Assembly: GCA_021812665.1 (NCBI GenBank)
Contig: JAKAMX010000006.1
Location: 1 to 23,265 of the forward strand
Length of the DNA: 23,265 nt
Reading direction: 5' to 3'
Source: a bacterium
Lineage (GTDB): Bacteria; Patescibacteriota; Minisyncoccia; Phycocordibacterales; UBA1550
The notes beneath the pieces are model-generated. The model was not told the DNA's origin. It did no database searches and was given only the letters and a program-made list of their open reading frames with translations. How positions within the stretch are numbered: the stretch's first letter is position 1; each line of letters begins with the position of its first letter. The position numbers were made by a program, and so were the translations under genes. Of this stretch, positions 1 to 7,823 are shown piece by piece.

Positions 1-778
1 AATCACCCATGGTGACGCGATCACTTTTTTCAACAATACGGATATCAAGAGGAGCGAGGTGTGAAAATTCCTCCTGTCTTTTCTTGATGATCATTGTCGT
101 CAATGAACGAGAGTAAAGTGCTGGGTTGCCGATCTTTTCCATGAGGTATGGGATACCTCCGGTGTGGTCGAGGTGGCCGTGAGTGATGATAACCGCCTTC
201 ACTTTTGATTTGCGGTCCTCGAGATACTTTGTGTTTGCGAGAATATAATCAACGCCAGGAGTATTTTCTTCTCTGAATTGAAGTCCGGCGTCCACAACGA
301 TGATTGAGTCTTTGTACTCAATCGCCATCATGTTGCGACCGATTTCCTCTACGCCTCCAAGTGGAATGATGCGAATATCACCGTCAGCGAGTGCAGGGAT
401 AACTACGTTCTCAGCATCCTTTGCAGGATATGGGGACATCATATGGCGAGAATCTGCCTTCTCACGACCGGTTGAATGCTTCATGCGATTTGCACCTTGT
501 GGTGCACCGCCGCTTCGGCGTGGGCCACGAAAACCCTGAGGGCGATTGCCTTGCTTGTTCCCACCTTGTTGGGTTGGTGTGCCTTGGCCTGCTGCTGGAG
601 CTGCTCCTCCCACAGGAGCAGGACGAGGACCACGATTGTTGCCATAGCCACCGCGATTTGCAGTACGGTTTACTGCACTGCGTGGACCACGGGCATTGCT
701 GTCGCGGCGAGGGAATCGGCGTGCGCCGTACCCGACCTTATCGGCACCCTCTACCTTCTTTGGTTGTTCTTCGTTCAT
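1..778 (-). CDS. rnj: Ribonuclease J, N-terminal part (runs off left edge)
   Basis: This is the first 259 codons of an RNase J-type metallo-beta-lactamase/beta-CASP ribonuclease, an endo- and 5'-3' exonuclease of mRNA turnover and rRNA maturation. The zinc-binding motif HGHLDH is at about residues 200-205, followed by TGGIPYL; upstream lie PLGGVEEIGRNM and a DAGLQF segment typical of the family. Residues 1 to about 125 form an RG/RGG-, Gly-, Pro- and Gln-rich extension that is low in complexity, basic and probably disordered; catalytic homology starts near residue 130. The ATG at 778 is chosen as the first in frame, with no clear Shine-Dalgarno sequence. It lies 38 bases after the solute-binding protein stop and may share the secG transcript. 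Family identity is secure from the motifs; the beta-CASP half and C-terminus are not in the window. Confidence 0.93.
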   Translation of the reverse strand, partial: MNEEQPKKVEGADKVGYGARRFPRRDSNARGPRSAVNRTANRGGYGNNRGPRPAPVGGAAPAAGQGTPTQQGGNKQGNRPQGFRGPRRSGGAPQGANRMKHSTGREKADSRHMMSPYPAKDAENVVIPALADGDIRIIPLGGVEEIGRNMMAIEYKDSIIVVDAGLQFREENTPGVDYILANTKYLEDRKSKVKAVIITHGHLDHTGGIPYLMEKIGNPALYSRSLTTMIIKKRQEEFSHLAPLDIRIVEKSDRVTMGD

Positions 779-816
779 TCTTTTTATCGTTGATTAATTC
801 TGTTAGTTAATAATTT

Positions 817-2610
817 TTATGATGTAAATATTTTCCATACGTTATCTGTTTCTGAATACCATTCATAAATATTTAAAAATCGTTCTGCTGGTGTTGAAAT
901 AGTTCCAAGGGTGACACCGCGTACTTTGGATGGAACAACATATAAAAATTCTGGAGCGTAAAGGAAAATCGCCGGCGCGTCCTTTGAGAGTTCTGCCTGG
1001 AAGGATTGGTAGGCAGTGGCGCGTTTTGATGTATTTGGTTCAGTGCGTGCGCTCTCAAGTATTTTGTCTACTTTGGTATTTACATACGATGCAATATTGA
1101 GTCCTGGATCGCGGCGCTGGCTTGAGTGCCAAAATGGATACGGATCGCCGTCACGACCAAGTACTTGTCCAAAAAAGAGTGCATCGAACTTGCGAGGGCG
1201 AACGATAGTCTCTTTGAGGTCGCCAGTTGCGAACACGCGGACGGTAACAGGAACGCCGAAATTTTCCCATGAAGTCTTGAGGTCTTGCGCAACAGTTTTA
1301 AGCTCTGTTGCTTCTGAGGTGGCGAGCTCAAAACGCAATGTTTGGGTGTCTTTTTTTGATTTCTTTGTCCACGTTTTTGTGCTGTCGTTCCACTTCCACC
1401 CTGCTTTTTGGAGAAGCGCACGCGCTGTGCTCAAGCGATCATCTTGTGAGAGCTCTTTGTCTGCAGGTTTATACCCGGTTGCTCCCGGGGGGATAGCGCC
1501 ATCGAGCGTCATGCCATAACCAGCAAGCGCCTTGTTCACAATGTCTTGTTTGTCTATTACGAGCCCAAGCGCTTTTCGAACTGATACGTCCGCAAAAATA
1601 GGTGCCTGGCTTTGATTGAAAAAGACAGCAAGGACGCGAGGGAGCGCTGCGTGGAGAACACGGTATCCATGTTCTTCGAGCACGCGTGCGTTGTCTGGTG
1701 AAATGCCGTTGATGGCATCGACATCACCGGAGGTTACTGCTTGTACGAGCTCGGTTTCGTTGTTGTAAAATACAAATTTAATTGTACTGATGTGCGGCTC
1801 GCCGAGCGCAAAAGAGCTAAATGATTTTAGGGTATAAGAAACAGGAATATCATCACCGTCTTTGCTCGTTGTTTCTAGGCGGCTGAACTTGTATGGACCT
1901 GAGCCGATCGGTTCTCGATTGTACTTGTTTGTATCAAATCGATTGTAGTCAACATTTTTCCAAATGTGCTCAGGAAGAATGCCCATGGTTGTATTTTCCA
2001 AAAAAGGTGCGTATGGCTGAGCGAGCGTAAAGCGAACAGTTAGTGCATCAACTTGTTCTACACCGACGCCGTCCCAGCTTGCACGCTTCGGACTTTTAAC
2101 ACGGCTGTCTTGCGCGGTTTTGATTGTATACACCACATCACTTGCAGTAATTTTTTCGCCGTCATGCCAAGTGAGGCCAGGTTTTAATTTGAATGTATAT
2201 ACAAGGCCATTTGAGGAGACTGTGTAACTTTCAGCGAGGTCGGGGATAAAGCCGCCTTTATTATCTACGCGAAGAAGTCCCGAGTAAATAAGTGCTGCGA
2301 GATCACGATCGGCTCCCGACCCAATATCTCCTGTAGCGAGGAGGGGATTGATATGAGCTGGTGTTCCCAATACACCCTCGGTAAGCGTGCCTCCAGATGC
2401 TGGTCGCTCAACGAGGAACGATTGATTTATGCTGAGAAGGAGTACTATTGTTGTACCAACGAGTACCCCCATTGCTGTAAAGAATATCTGCTTCTCGCGG
2501 TTTGAAAAAGCATTGAGTGCAAGACCAAAACGCCCTTCAAAAGGAAGAGTAACGCGCGAGCTCAGTTTCTTCGAAAGAGACTGAAGATATGATAGTAGAT
2601 TGTTTTTCAC
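817..2610 (-). CDS. Membrane-anchored family-5 extracellular solute-binding protein (OppA/DppA-like)
   Basis: A 597-residue protein of the peptide/nickel ABC transporter substrate-binding family (SBP_bac_5). Hallmarks are GTPAHINPLLA, RDLAALIYSGLL, LAESYTVSSNGLVYTFKLKPG, WHDGEKITASDVVYT and GSGPYKF. A roughly 40-residue basic cytoplasmic leader precedes one hydrophobic segment (about 41-62). No lipobox Cys follows, so it is probably an N-terminally anchored protein facing outward rather than a lipoprotein. The start is GTG at 2610 with no recognisable ribosome binding site, 46 bases after the secG stop. No permease or ATPase gene is adjacent, so the transporter partner, or an independent role in capturing peptides, is unknown. 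Family assignment is firm; the substrate is not predictable. Confidence 0.9.
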   Translation of the reverse strand: MKNNLLSYLQSLSKKLSSRVTLPFEGRFGLALNAFSNREKQIFFTAMGVLVGTTIVLLLSINQSFLVERPASGGTLTEGVLGTPAHINPLLATGDIGSGADRDLAALIYSGLLRVDNKGGFIPDLAESYTVSSNGLVYTFKLKPGLTWHDGEKITASDVVYTIKTAQDSRVKSPKRASWDGVGVEQVDALTVRFTLAQPYAPFLENTTMGILPEHIWKNVDYNRFDTNKYNREPIGSGPYKFSRLETTSKDGDDIPVSYTLKSFSSFALGEPHISTIKFVFYNNETELVQAVTSGDVDAINGISPDNARVLEEHGYRVLHAALPRVLAVFFNQSQAPIFADVSVRKALGLVIDKQDIVNKALAGYGMTLDGAIPPGATGYKPADKELSQDDRLSTARALLQKAGWKWNDSTKTWTKKSKKDTQTLRFELATSEATELKTVAQDLKTSWENFGVPVTVRVFATGDLKETIVRPRKFDALFFGQVLGRDGDPYPFWHSSQRRDPGLNIASYVNTKVDKILESARTEPNTSKRATAYQSFQAELSKDAPAIFLYAPEFLYVVPSKVRGVTLGTISTPAERFLNIYEWYSETDNVWKIFTS

Positions 2611-2656
2611 GACAGGTTTACTTGTCGGATTTCTGTGCGGCTTGCGCCCTTGTTGC

Positions 2657-2890
2657 CTATGCGCGAAGGATGATCACTGCGAACGCTGAAAGTGCGAACA
2701 AAATAGCAGTGATGATTGAGAGGTAAAAAAGTACCTTCTCCATTCCGCGGCGCGTGTAGTGAATTGAGTCGTCTCCGCCACCAAATGCGCCACCAACACC
2801 CGCTCCTGTTTGCTGGAGAAGGATGCTTGCGATGAGAATGATAGAGAGGACGATTTGCGCCCAAGGCAGAATCGAAACCAGAAATTCCAT
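2657..2890 (-). CDS. secG: Protein translocase subunit SecG
   Basis: A 77-residue SecG, the small non-essential subunit of the SecYEG preprotein channel. Two hydrophobic helices (about 5-26 and 53-75) flank the conserved QQTGAGVGGAFGGGDD linker, the classic SecG signature of LLQ, a Gly-rich loop and an FGG-like motif. The length is normal for the family. The ATG at 2890 is seven bases downstream of a strong -10 box, so the transcript is probably leaderless. secG is the first gene of a minus-strand run with the solute-binding protein and RNase J genes. Confidence 0.93.
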   Translation of the reverse strand: MEFLVSILPWAQIVLSIILIASILLQQTGAGVGGAFGGGDDSIHYTRRGMEKVLFYLSIITAILFALSAFAVIILRA

Positions 2891-2897
2891 AAGGGCT

Positions 2898-2926
2898 ATA
2901 TTACCAGATAGTTAAAAAAGATGCAA
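2898..2926 (-). promoter_or_regulatory. secG promoter (predicted leaderless)
   Basis: On the minus strand a TTGCAT -35 (2921-2926) and TAATAT -10 (2898-2903) are separated by exactly 17 bases, with TGG just before the -10 (extended -10 form). Only seven bases lie between the -10 box and the secG ATG, so transcription should start at or next to the start codon. The TATCTGGTAAT core is shared with the rpmE promoter. Confidence 0.7.
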
Positions 2927-2943
2927 TTCGCAATTCAACTATC

Positions 2944-2970
2944 TTGATTTTTCACATACTGGGCTATACT
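2944..2970 (+). promoter_or_regulatory. Probable groESL promoter
   Basis: TTGATT (2944-2949) and TATACT (2965-2970) form a sigma70-like pair with a short 15-base spacer. Transcription would start near 2977, giving a leader of about 50 bases, longer than for most genes here. No CIRCE element (TTAGCACTC-N9-GAGTGCTAA) is present. Confidence 0.45.
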
Positions 2971-2982
2971 ATAAATCACGTT

Positions 2983-2998
2983 GCGCCGTTGGCGCCAA
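2983..2998 (+). promoter_or_regulatory. Palindrome / short hairpin in groES leader
   Basis: GCGCC-GTT-GGCGC (2983-2995) can fold as a 5-bp GC hairpin with a 3-base loop. It overlaps the 10-bp perfect DNA palindrome TTGGCGCCAA (2989-2998). It lies between the predicted transcription start and the groES ATG, so it could be an operator or an RNA structure in the leader. Function is inferred only from position. Confidence 0.4.
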
Positions 2999-3027
2999 AT
3001 TATTGATTTTTAATTTAACTATAAAAT

Positions 3028-3330
3028 ATGAGCACAAAACATAGAATTATCCCCCTTGGAGATCGCGTGCTTGTACGCGTAGCTAAGGTAGAAACAAAAA
3101 CAAAAAGCGGGATTATTATTCCCGATACTGCGGGGAAAGAGCGCCCCGAACAGGGTGTGGTGGTGGAGGTGGGCGCAGGACGCACAACTGATCAGGGTGT
3201 GGTCATAACTCCCAAAGTACGACCTGGCGATACAGTTGTATTTTCTAAATATGGACCCGATGAAATTAAGATTGATGGTGAAGAGTTTTACATTCTTTCT
3301 GAGTCGAACATTTTAGCGGTGATTAAATAA
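3028..3330 (+). CDS. groES: Co-chaperonin GroES
   Basis: A 100-residue 10-kDa chaperonin that caps GroEL. The sequence shows PLGDRVLVR, the mobile-loop region TKSGIIIPDTAGKERPEQG, GDTVVFSKYGPDEIKIDGEE and the terminal ILAVI, all in the usual order and length. ATG 3028 gives the canonical N-terminus; there is no Shine-Dalgarno sequence in the AT-rich leader. groEL follows 13 bases after the stop, forming the usual groES-groEL operon. The upstream leader holds a short GC hairpin but no HrcA/CIRCE site, so heat regulation, if present, uses another mechanism. Confidence 0.97.
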   Translation: MSTKHRIIPLGDRVLVRVAKVETKTKSGIIIPDTAGKERPEQGVVVEVGAGRTTDQGVVITPKVRPGDTVVFSKYGPDEIKIDGEEFYILSESNILAVIK

Positions 3331-3343
3331 ATCCAAAATATCT

Positions 3344-4987
3344 ATGGCAAAACAAATACTATTTAATGCAGATGCTCGAGTAGCGCTTCGTACGGGGATC
3401 GACAAAGTTGCCGATGCTGTAAAAATTACGCTCGGCCCTCGCGGAAGAAATGTGGTGCTTGACCGTGGCTTTGGCGCGCCAACTATCACCAATGACGGCG
3501 TTTCAATTGCAAAAGACATCACACTCCCGAACAAGTTTGAGAACATGGGCGCGGAGATCATCAAAGAGGTTGCAACGAAAACGAATGAAATCGCTGGCGA
3601 CGGCACCACTACCGCAGTAGTCCTCACACAAGCAATCGTTGCGGAGGGTGTAAAGCAAACAACTATGGGCGTAAATGCCATGGGAATCAAGCTCGGCATT
3701 GAGGCCGCAAAAGAAGCGGTTGTTGGCGCACTCAAGGATCTCGCAAAGCCAATTAAAAGCAAGGAGGAGATCATGCAGGTCGCAACGATTTCTGCAGAAT
3801 CAAAAGAGCTCGGCAAAATCATTGCTGAAACAATCGATAAGGTTGGCAAGGATGGCGTGGTAACTGTTGAAGAGTCGCAGTCGTTTGGTATTGATCGTGA
3901 GATTGTTGAAGGGCTTCAGTTCGATCGCGGGTATGTTTCTTCGTACATGGTTACGAACCACGATCGCATGGAAGCGGAATACAAAGATGTTGCAGTACTT
4001 CTCACTGATGCCAAAATTTCTGGCGTAAAAGAAATCGTGCCACTTCTTGAGAAGCTCGCATCAAGCGGTAAAAAAGATCTCGTAATCATTGCTGATGATG
4101 TAGAGGGCGAAGCGCTCGCAACATTTGTTCTCAACAAGTTACGCGGTGGTTTCAATGTTCTCGCGATCAAGGCGCCTGGTTATGGTGAAAGAAAGAAGGA
4201 AATTCTCGGAGACATTGCGGTGACGACGGGTGCAACAGTTATCTCCGAAGAGCTCGGCACAAAACTTGAAACAGCAGAACTTTCTGCTCTCGGCCGCGCG
4301 TCAAAGGTTGTTTCTACAAAAGACACGACTATCGTTGTTGGTGGAAAGGGGAAGAAAGCCGAGATCTCCGCACGTGTTGCAATGCTCAAGGCACAAGTAG
4401 CACAATCTGAAAACAAATACGACATTGAGAAGCTCGAGGAGCGCATCGCAAAACTTTCTGGTGGCGTTGCCGTCATCAAGGTTGGCGCAGCTACAGAAAC
4501 CGAGATGAAATATCTCAAGCTCAAGATCGAAGACGCGGTGAACGCAACCAAGGCCGCAATTGAGGAGGGAATTGTGCCTGGCGGCGGCACAGCACTCATC
4601 AAGGCCGCAAGCGTAGCCGAAGGCAAAATGAAAAAAATGAGTGGTGGCAACTTTGACGCTGAGTACAAAGTTGGATGGGAGTTGCTCCTCCGTGCACTCG
4701 AGGCGCCACTACGCCAGATTGCAATCAATGCAGGCAAAGATGATGGTGCGGTGATCGTAGAAAAAGTTCGCAGCGCAAAAGGGAATGCGGGGTACGATGC
4801 GGTTACTGACGCAATTATTCCCGATATGATTACTGCTGGAATCATCGATCCGGTAAAGGTGACCCGCAGCGGGGTAGAGCGTGCATCGTCAGCGGCAGCA
4901 ATGCTCCTCACTACAGAGGTCGCAGTCACCGATGAACCAGAAAAGGAAAAACCAGTAGCCCCTGATATGGGCGGTATGGGTTACTAG
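3344..4987 (+). CDS. groEL: Chaperonin GroEL
   Basis: A 547-residue 60-kDa chaperonin, full length, that folds proteins in an ATP-driven double ring with GroES. Visible signatures are TLGPRGRNVVLDRGFGAPTI, TNDGVSIAKDI, the ATP-site GDGTTTAVVL, the apical GYVSSYMVTN, APGYGERKKEIL and the equatorial EEGIVPGGGTAL. The C-terminus ends DMGGMGY, a short version of the GGM tail that lines the folding chamber. It follows groES directly and shares its promoter. No rho-independent terminator is evident after the stop, so transcription may continue into lemA. Confidence 0.98.
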   Translation: MAKQILFNADARVALRTGIDKVADAVKITLGPRGRNVVLDRGFGAPTITNDGVSIAKDITLPNKFENMGAEIIKEVATKTNEIAGDGTTTAVVLTQAIVAEGVKQTTMGVNAMGIKLGIEAAKEAVVGALKDLAKPIKSKEEIMQVATISAESKELGKIIAETIDKVGKDGVVTVEESQSFGIDREIVEGLQFDRGYVSSYMVTNHDRMEAEYKDVAVLLTDAKISGVKEIVPLLEKLASSGKKDLVIIADDVEGEALATFVLNKLRGGFNVLAIKAPGYGERKKEILGDIAVTTGATVISEELGTKLETAELSALGRASKVVSTKDTTIVVGGKGKKAEISARVAMLKAQVAQSENKYDIEKLEERIAKLSGGVAVIKVGAATETEMKYLKLKIEDAVNATKAAIEEGIVPGGGTALIKAASVAEGKMKKMSGGNFDAEYKVGWELLLRALEAPLRQIAINAGKDDGAVIVEKVRSAKGNAGYDAVTDAIIPDMITAGIIDPVKVTRSGVERASSAAAMLLTTEVAVTDEPEKEKPVAPDMGGMGY

Positions 4988-4994
4988 AGTGTGC

Positions 4995-5000
4995 TATACT
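4995..5000 (+). promoter_or_regulatory. Extended -10 box upstream of lemA
   Basis: TGC-TATACT is an extended -10 element 25 bases before the lemA ATG. No convincing -35 lies 17 bases upstream, which is tolerated for extended -10 promoters. It would give lemA its own start besides readthrough from groESL. Confidence 0.4.
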
Positions 5001-5025
5001 AGACGCATTAATTGTAAATAAATTT

Positions 5026-5583
5026 ATGAACATTACGTATATTCTTCTTGCGGTTGTTGTCCTCTTCGTGCTGTGGGTTATTGCCTCATATAACGGTTTT
5101 GTGACATTGGTTAACCGAGCGAAAGAGGCGTGGGCAGATATCGATGTGCAGCTCAAGCGTCGCTATGACCTCATCCCAAATCTTGTAAACACAATAAAGG
5201 GTTACGCAACGCACGAGAGCGAGGCATTTGAAAAGGTGACACAGGCACGCGCAGCAGCAATGGGTGCTGGTTCACTTGCAGAAAAAGGTGCAGCAGAAAA
5301 CAATCTCGCAGGCGCGCTCAAGAGCGTGTTCGCAATCTCAGAGGCATACCCAGAGCTCAAGGCAAACCAGAACTTTCTCGCCCTCCAGGCAGAGCTTTCT
5401 GATACTGAGAACAAGATCCAGGCAGCACGCCGTTTCTACAACGGTAATGTTCGCGATTTGAACACAAAGATTGAGCGTTTCCCGGGCAATATGATTGCGG
5501 GTATGTTCCATTTCGCAAAGCAGGAGTTCTTCCAGCTTGAAGAAGGAGCAGCAGCAAAGGAGCCAATAGCAGTATCATTCTAG
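5026..5583 (+). CDS. lemA: LemA family membrane protein
   Basis: A 185-residue LemA-family protein with an N-terminal membrane helix (about 4-22) followed by a helical-bundle domain. Signatures are YNGFVTLVNRAKEAWADIDV, QLKRRYDLIPNLVNTIKGYA, the ELSDTENKIQAARRFYN stretch and FPGNMIAGMF near the end. The molecular role is not defined. Across bacteria it often sits beside HtpX or TPM/DUF3137 proteins, as here, suggesting an envelope or membrane-protein quality function. The Tim44-like gene starts four bases after its stop and htpX follows. There is no Shine-Dalgarno sequence. Confidence 0.94.
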   Translation: MNITYILLAVVVLFVLWVIASYNGFVTLVNRAKEAWADIDVQLKRRYDLIPNLVNTIKGYATHESEAFEKVTQARAAAMGAGSLAEKGAAENNLAGALKSVFAISEAYPELKANQNFLALQAELSDTENKIQAARRFYNGNVRDLNTKIERFPGNMIAGMFHFAKQEFFQLEEGAAAKEPIAVSF

Positions 5584-5587
5584 GTAC

Positions 5588-6856
5588 ATGGCGAAGGTAT
5601 TCGCAAACAAAAGAGGCGCAATGACGAAAATAATGCTCGTCATTGCGCCTCTTTGTGTATTCGCTCTTGCTGTCCCGCAACTTCTTTTGGCGCGTGGTGG
5701 TGGCGGTGGATCGGGCGGAGGTGGTGGCGGGTTTTCAGGTGGCGGTACCACCAGCGGGCCACTCTCAGTTTTTTTATTTCTTGCATTCGCTACGGCAATT
5801 ACAGTGCTGCCGATTTGGGTTGTATACCAAAGAAAGAAAAGAATTGAAGCAACAAAAAGCAAAATTGTCGCAGCAGCTACACAGGACCCTGCTTGGGATG
5901 AAGAAAAGATCACCGAGCGCGTGAAAGAGGTTTTCCTCAAATTTCAAAATGATTGGGCTGCGTACGACGTGGACTCCATGAAAGCCTACCTCGCAGACTC
6001 ATATTGGAAAAGAATGGTGCTCGAATTGAACGTTCTCAAGAACGAGCATCGACAGAATACAATGAAAGATATTGTTATTAAGTCAATTGCCGTCCTAGAT
6101 GCGACTGACTCACCAAACAATTCTGAGGACGCTTTTAGTGTTGAAATCCGCGCCAGCGCATACGATGCGCTCATTGATACAGAGAGCAACACTGAACTTT
6201 ATGCGGATACGAGTACATTTACAGAATATTGGGACTTCGTGCGTGAGGGGAACGAGTGGAAGCTTGGCCTCATTCGACAAGCGACGGAGGATGCTGTGCT
6301 CCGTGAGGCGGCCATAGAGTTTTTTGCAAAGAAAAACGGTTTCTTTTACGATCCTGATTTCGGATGGCTCATGATGCCAAACAAAGGCGCTCTTTTTAGC
6401 AAATCAAATTTCAAGACATCAGATATCAACAACCATGTTGTGGGGTATTTTCGTGAGAAACTTGTTGAGTTTTATACATTCATTCCAAGCACACAAAGCA
6501 AAATCTCCGATAATTATGTAGTTGCGCAGGTTGCACTACCTATTAAGTACAAAGATATTCTTATTCGTCGTAAGAACGCGCTCTTGAATATCGGACCGTG
6601 GGGCTTGCGTCGCATTGAAACAGAAAGTAACGATTTTAATAAAAAGTTTTGCTTGTGGGCAGACCCCGCTGACCAAGTGAGCTCATTTGTGCTCCTTGCG
6701 CCAAATTTTATGGAAAAGATTTATGAGCTGCCATTTGAGCTCAACATAGAAGTTGTTGGATCATTCTTGTACTTCTATGCGAAAGGTCGTAGCGGGGTAG
6801 ACTATGACCAAATGCTGGAAGTGCTCTCGTGGGCATTTGACGAAATGAAAATGTAG
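5588..6856 (+). CDS. Membrane protein with Tim44-like and DUF3137-like regions
   Basis: A 422-residue protein in the lemA-htpX operon. Order of parts: hydrophobic signal/anchor (about 13-35), a Gly-rich stretch (37-53), a second membrane helix (58-80), a Tim44-like region (about 105-230; FQNDWAAYDVDSMKAYLADS and later FTEYWDFVREGNEWKLGLIRQ), then a C-terminal region resembling DUF3137 (FFYDPDFGWLMMPNKGALFS onward). Tim44-like domains bind membranes or partner proteins; the function here is unknown. The start is uncertain: ATG 5588 gives the longest frame, but ATG 5621 and ATG 5633 give cleaner signal peptides and both lie inside an 18-bp inverted repeat. Domain calls are by eye, moderately sure for Tim44-like and less so for DUF3137. 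Confidence 0.8.
   Translation: MAKVFANKRGAMTKIMLVIAPLCVFALAVPQLLLARGGGGGSGGGGGGFSGGGTTSGPLSVFLFLAFATAITVLPIWVVYQRKKRIEATKSKIVAAATQDPAWDEEKITERVKEVFLKFQNDWAAYDVDSMKAYLADSYWKRMVLELNVLKNEHRQNTMKDIVIKSIAVLDATDSPNNSEDAFSVEIRASAYDALIDTESNTELYADTSTFTEYWDFVREGNEWKLGLIRQATEDAVLREAAIEFFAKKNGFFYDPDFGWLMMPNKGALFSKSNFKTSDINNHVVGYFREKLVEFYTFIPSTQSKISDNYVVAQVALPIKYKDILIRRKNALLNIGPWGLRRIETESNDFNKKFCLWADPADQVSSFVLLAPNFMEKIYELPFELNIEVVGSFLYFYAKGRSGVDYDQMLEVLSWAFDEMKM
5610..5654 (+). repeat. 18-bp perfect inverted repeat (hairpin) at 5' end of the Tim44-like gene
   Basis: The left arm 5610-5627 and right arm 5637-5654 are exact reverse complements over 18 bases, separated by the 9-base loop AAATAATGC. The structure begins 26 bases after the lemA stop. 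One candidate start codon (ATG 5621) lies in the left arm and another (ATG 5633) in the loop. Only three T follow inside the right arm and no U-run comes after, so it is not a typical terminator. It may be a translational block, an RNase III-type processing site or an operon attenuator; these are inferences. Confidence 0.85.
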
Positions 6857-6874
6857 ATTAAACTGGTAACTCCT

Positions 6875-7774
6875 ATGGCAACACTATATACACACCAAAC
6901 GCAGAACGTGCGCAAAACATGGCTCTTGATGACCGTCTTTTTTATCGTCGTCATCGGCATTGCGTGGGCATTTAGTTACATTCAGGACAACCCAGCAATT
7001 CTATATTTTGGTGTTGTCTTCAGCTTGGTGATGAACATTTTGGGCTACTGGTACTCTGACACTATCGCGATCAAGATGTCTGGCGCGCGGCCGGTAACCC
7101 GTGAGCAATATTTCGACTACTGGAATGCGGTTGAAAACCTCTCTATCACGGCTGGGCTTCCAATGCCAAAGATCTATGTGATTGACGATTCTTCGCCAAA
7201 TGCATTTGCAACTGGTCGCGATAAGGAGCATGCAGCCATCGCTGCCACGTCAGGACTTTTGCAGATTATGAACAAAACAGAGCTCGAGGGAGTTATTGCG
7301 CACGAGCTTTCACATATTGGCAACCGAGATACACTGCTCAGCACTGCTGTCGTGGTGCTTGTTGGTTTTATCGCAATCATTTCTGATATGTCTATGCGAA
7401 TGACATTTTGGGGAGGTGGTCGCCGTGATCGTGACGAGGGTGGTGGCATTTTAATGATACTGGGCATCATACTTGCTATTCTTGCGCCAATCATTGCTCA
7501 ACTCATCCAGCTCGCCATCTCTCGCAAGCGTGAGTTCCTCGCAGATGCTTCTGGCGCGCTTCTCACACGCTATCCAGATGGACTCGCATCTGCGCTCGAA
7601 AAAATTTCGACATACCCAACAGGTCTCCAGCGTGTAAGTACTGCGACCGCGCATCTTTATATCTCGAACCCACTTAAAGACGGCAAGGCAATGTCGTTTA
7701 TCAGCAAACTTTTTATGACCCACCCACCAACAGAAGAACGTATTGCCGCGCTCCGTGACATGGACCATTCATAA
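6875..7774 (+). CDS. htpX: HtpX-type membrane zinc metalloprotease
   Basis: A 299-residue M48 peptidase that degrades damaged membrane proteins. The zinc motif HELSH is at about 143-147, with the third ligand in SRKREFLADASGA (Glu 220). Membrane helices are at about 15-34, 40-57, 154-172 and 192-215. Other family marks are PMPKIYVIDDSSPNAFATGR and the end segment THPPTEERIAALRDM. Full length. It lies 18 bases after the Tim44-like gene and completes the lemA module. It has no Shine-Dalgarno sequence, and no terminator is visible after its stop. Confidence 0.96.
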   Translation: MATLYTHQTQNVRKTWLLMTVFFIVVIGIAWAFSYIQDNPAILYFGVVFSLVMNILGYWYSDTIAIKMSGARPVTREQYFDYWNAVENLSITAGLPMPKIYVIDDSSPNAFATGRDKEHAAIAATSGLLQIMNKTELEGVIAHELSHIGNRDTLLSTAVVVLVGFIAIISDMSMRMTFWGGGRRDRDEGGGILMILGIILAILAPIIAQLIQLAISRKREFLADASGALLTRYPDGLASALEKISTYPTGLQRVSTATAHLYISNPLKDGKAMSFISKLFMTHPPTEERIAALRDMDHS

Positions 7775-7794
7775 GTTTTCAGACATAGGGCTGC

Positions 7795-7823
7795 TTGACA
7801 GCTCTATATCTTTGGTATAACAT
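7795..7823 (+). promoter_or_regulatory. arsR-type gene promoter (predicted leaderless)
   Basis: TTGACA (7795-7800), a perfect -35, and TAACAT (7818-7823) are separated by 17 bases. The ATG at 7830 follows six bases after the -10 box, so the mRNA should begin at or next to the start codon. The -10 overlaps the left arm of the operator-like inverted repeat. Confidence 0.7.

Noticed and set aside
421..810. Long plus-strand open frames opposite RNase J
   Set aside because: They are antisense shadows of the GC-rich, repetitive RG-coding region and lack recognisable protein features.
1016..1519. 167-codon plus-strand frame opposite the solute-binding protein gene
   Set aside because: Antisense to a clear conserved gene and without features of its own.
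2891..3027. CIRCE/HrcA operator before groES
   Set aside because: No TTAGCACTC/GAGTGCTAA-like repeat is present; only the unrelated GGCGCC palindrome.
3313..4929. Long minus-strand open frames opposite groEL (178 and 249 codons)
   Set aside because: They arise from the codon bias of groEL; composition is Ser/Ala/Thr-rich with no motif, promoter or ribosome binding site.
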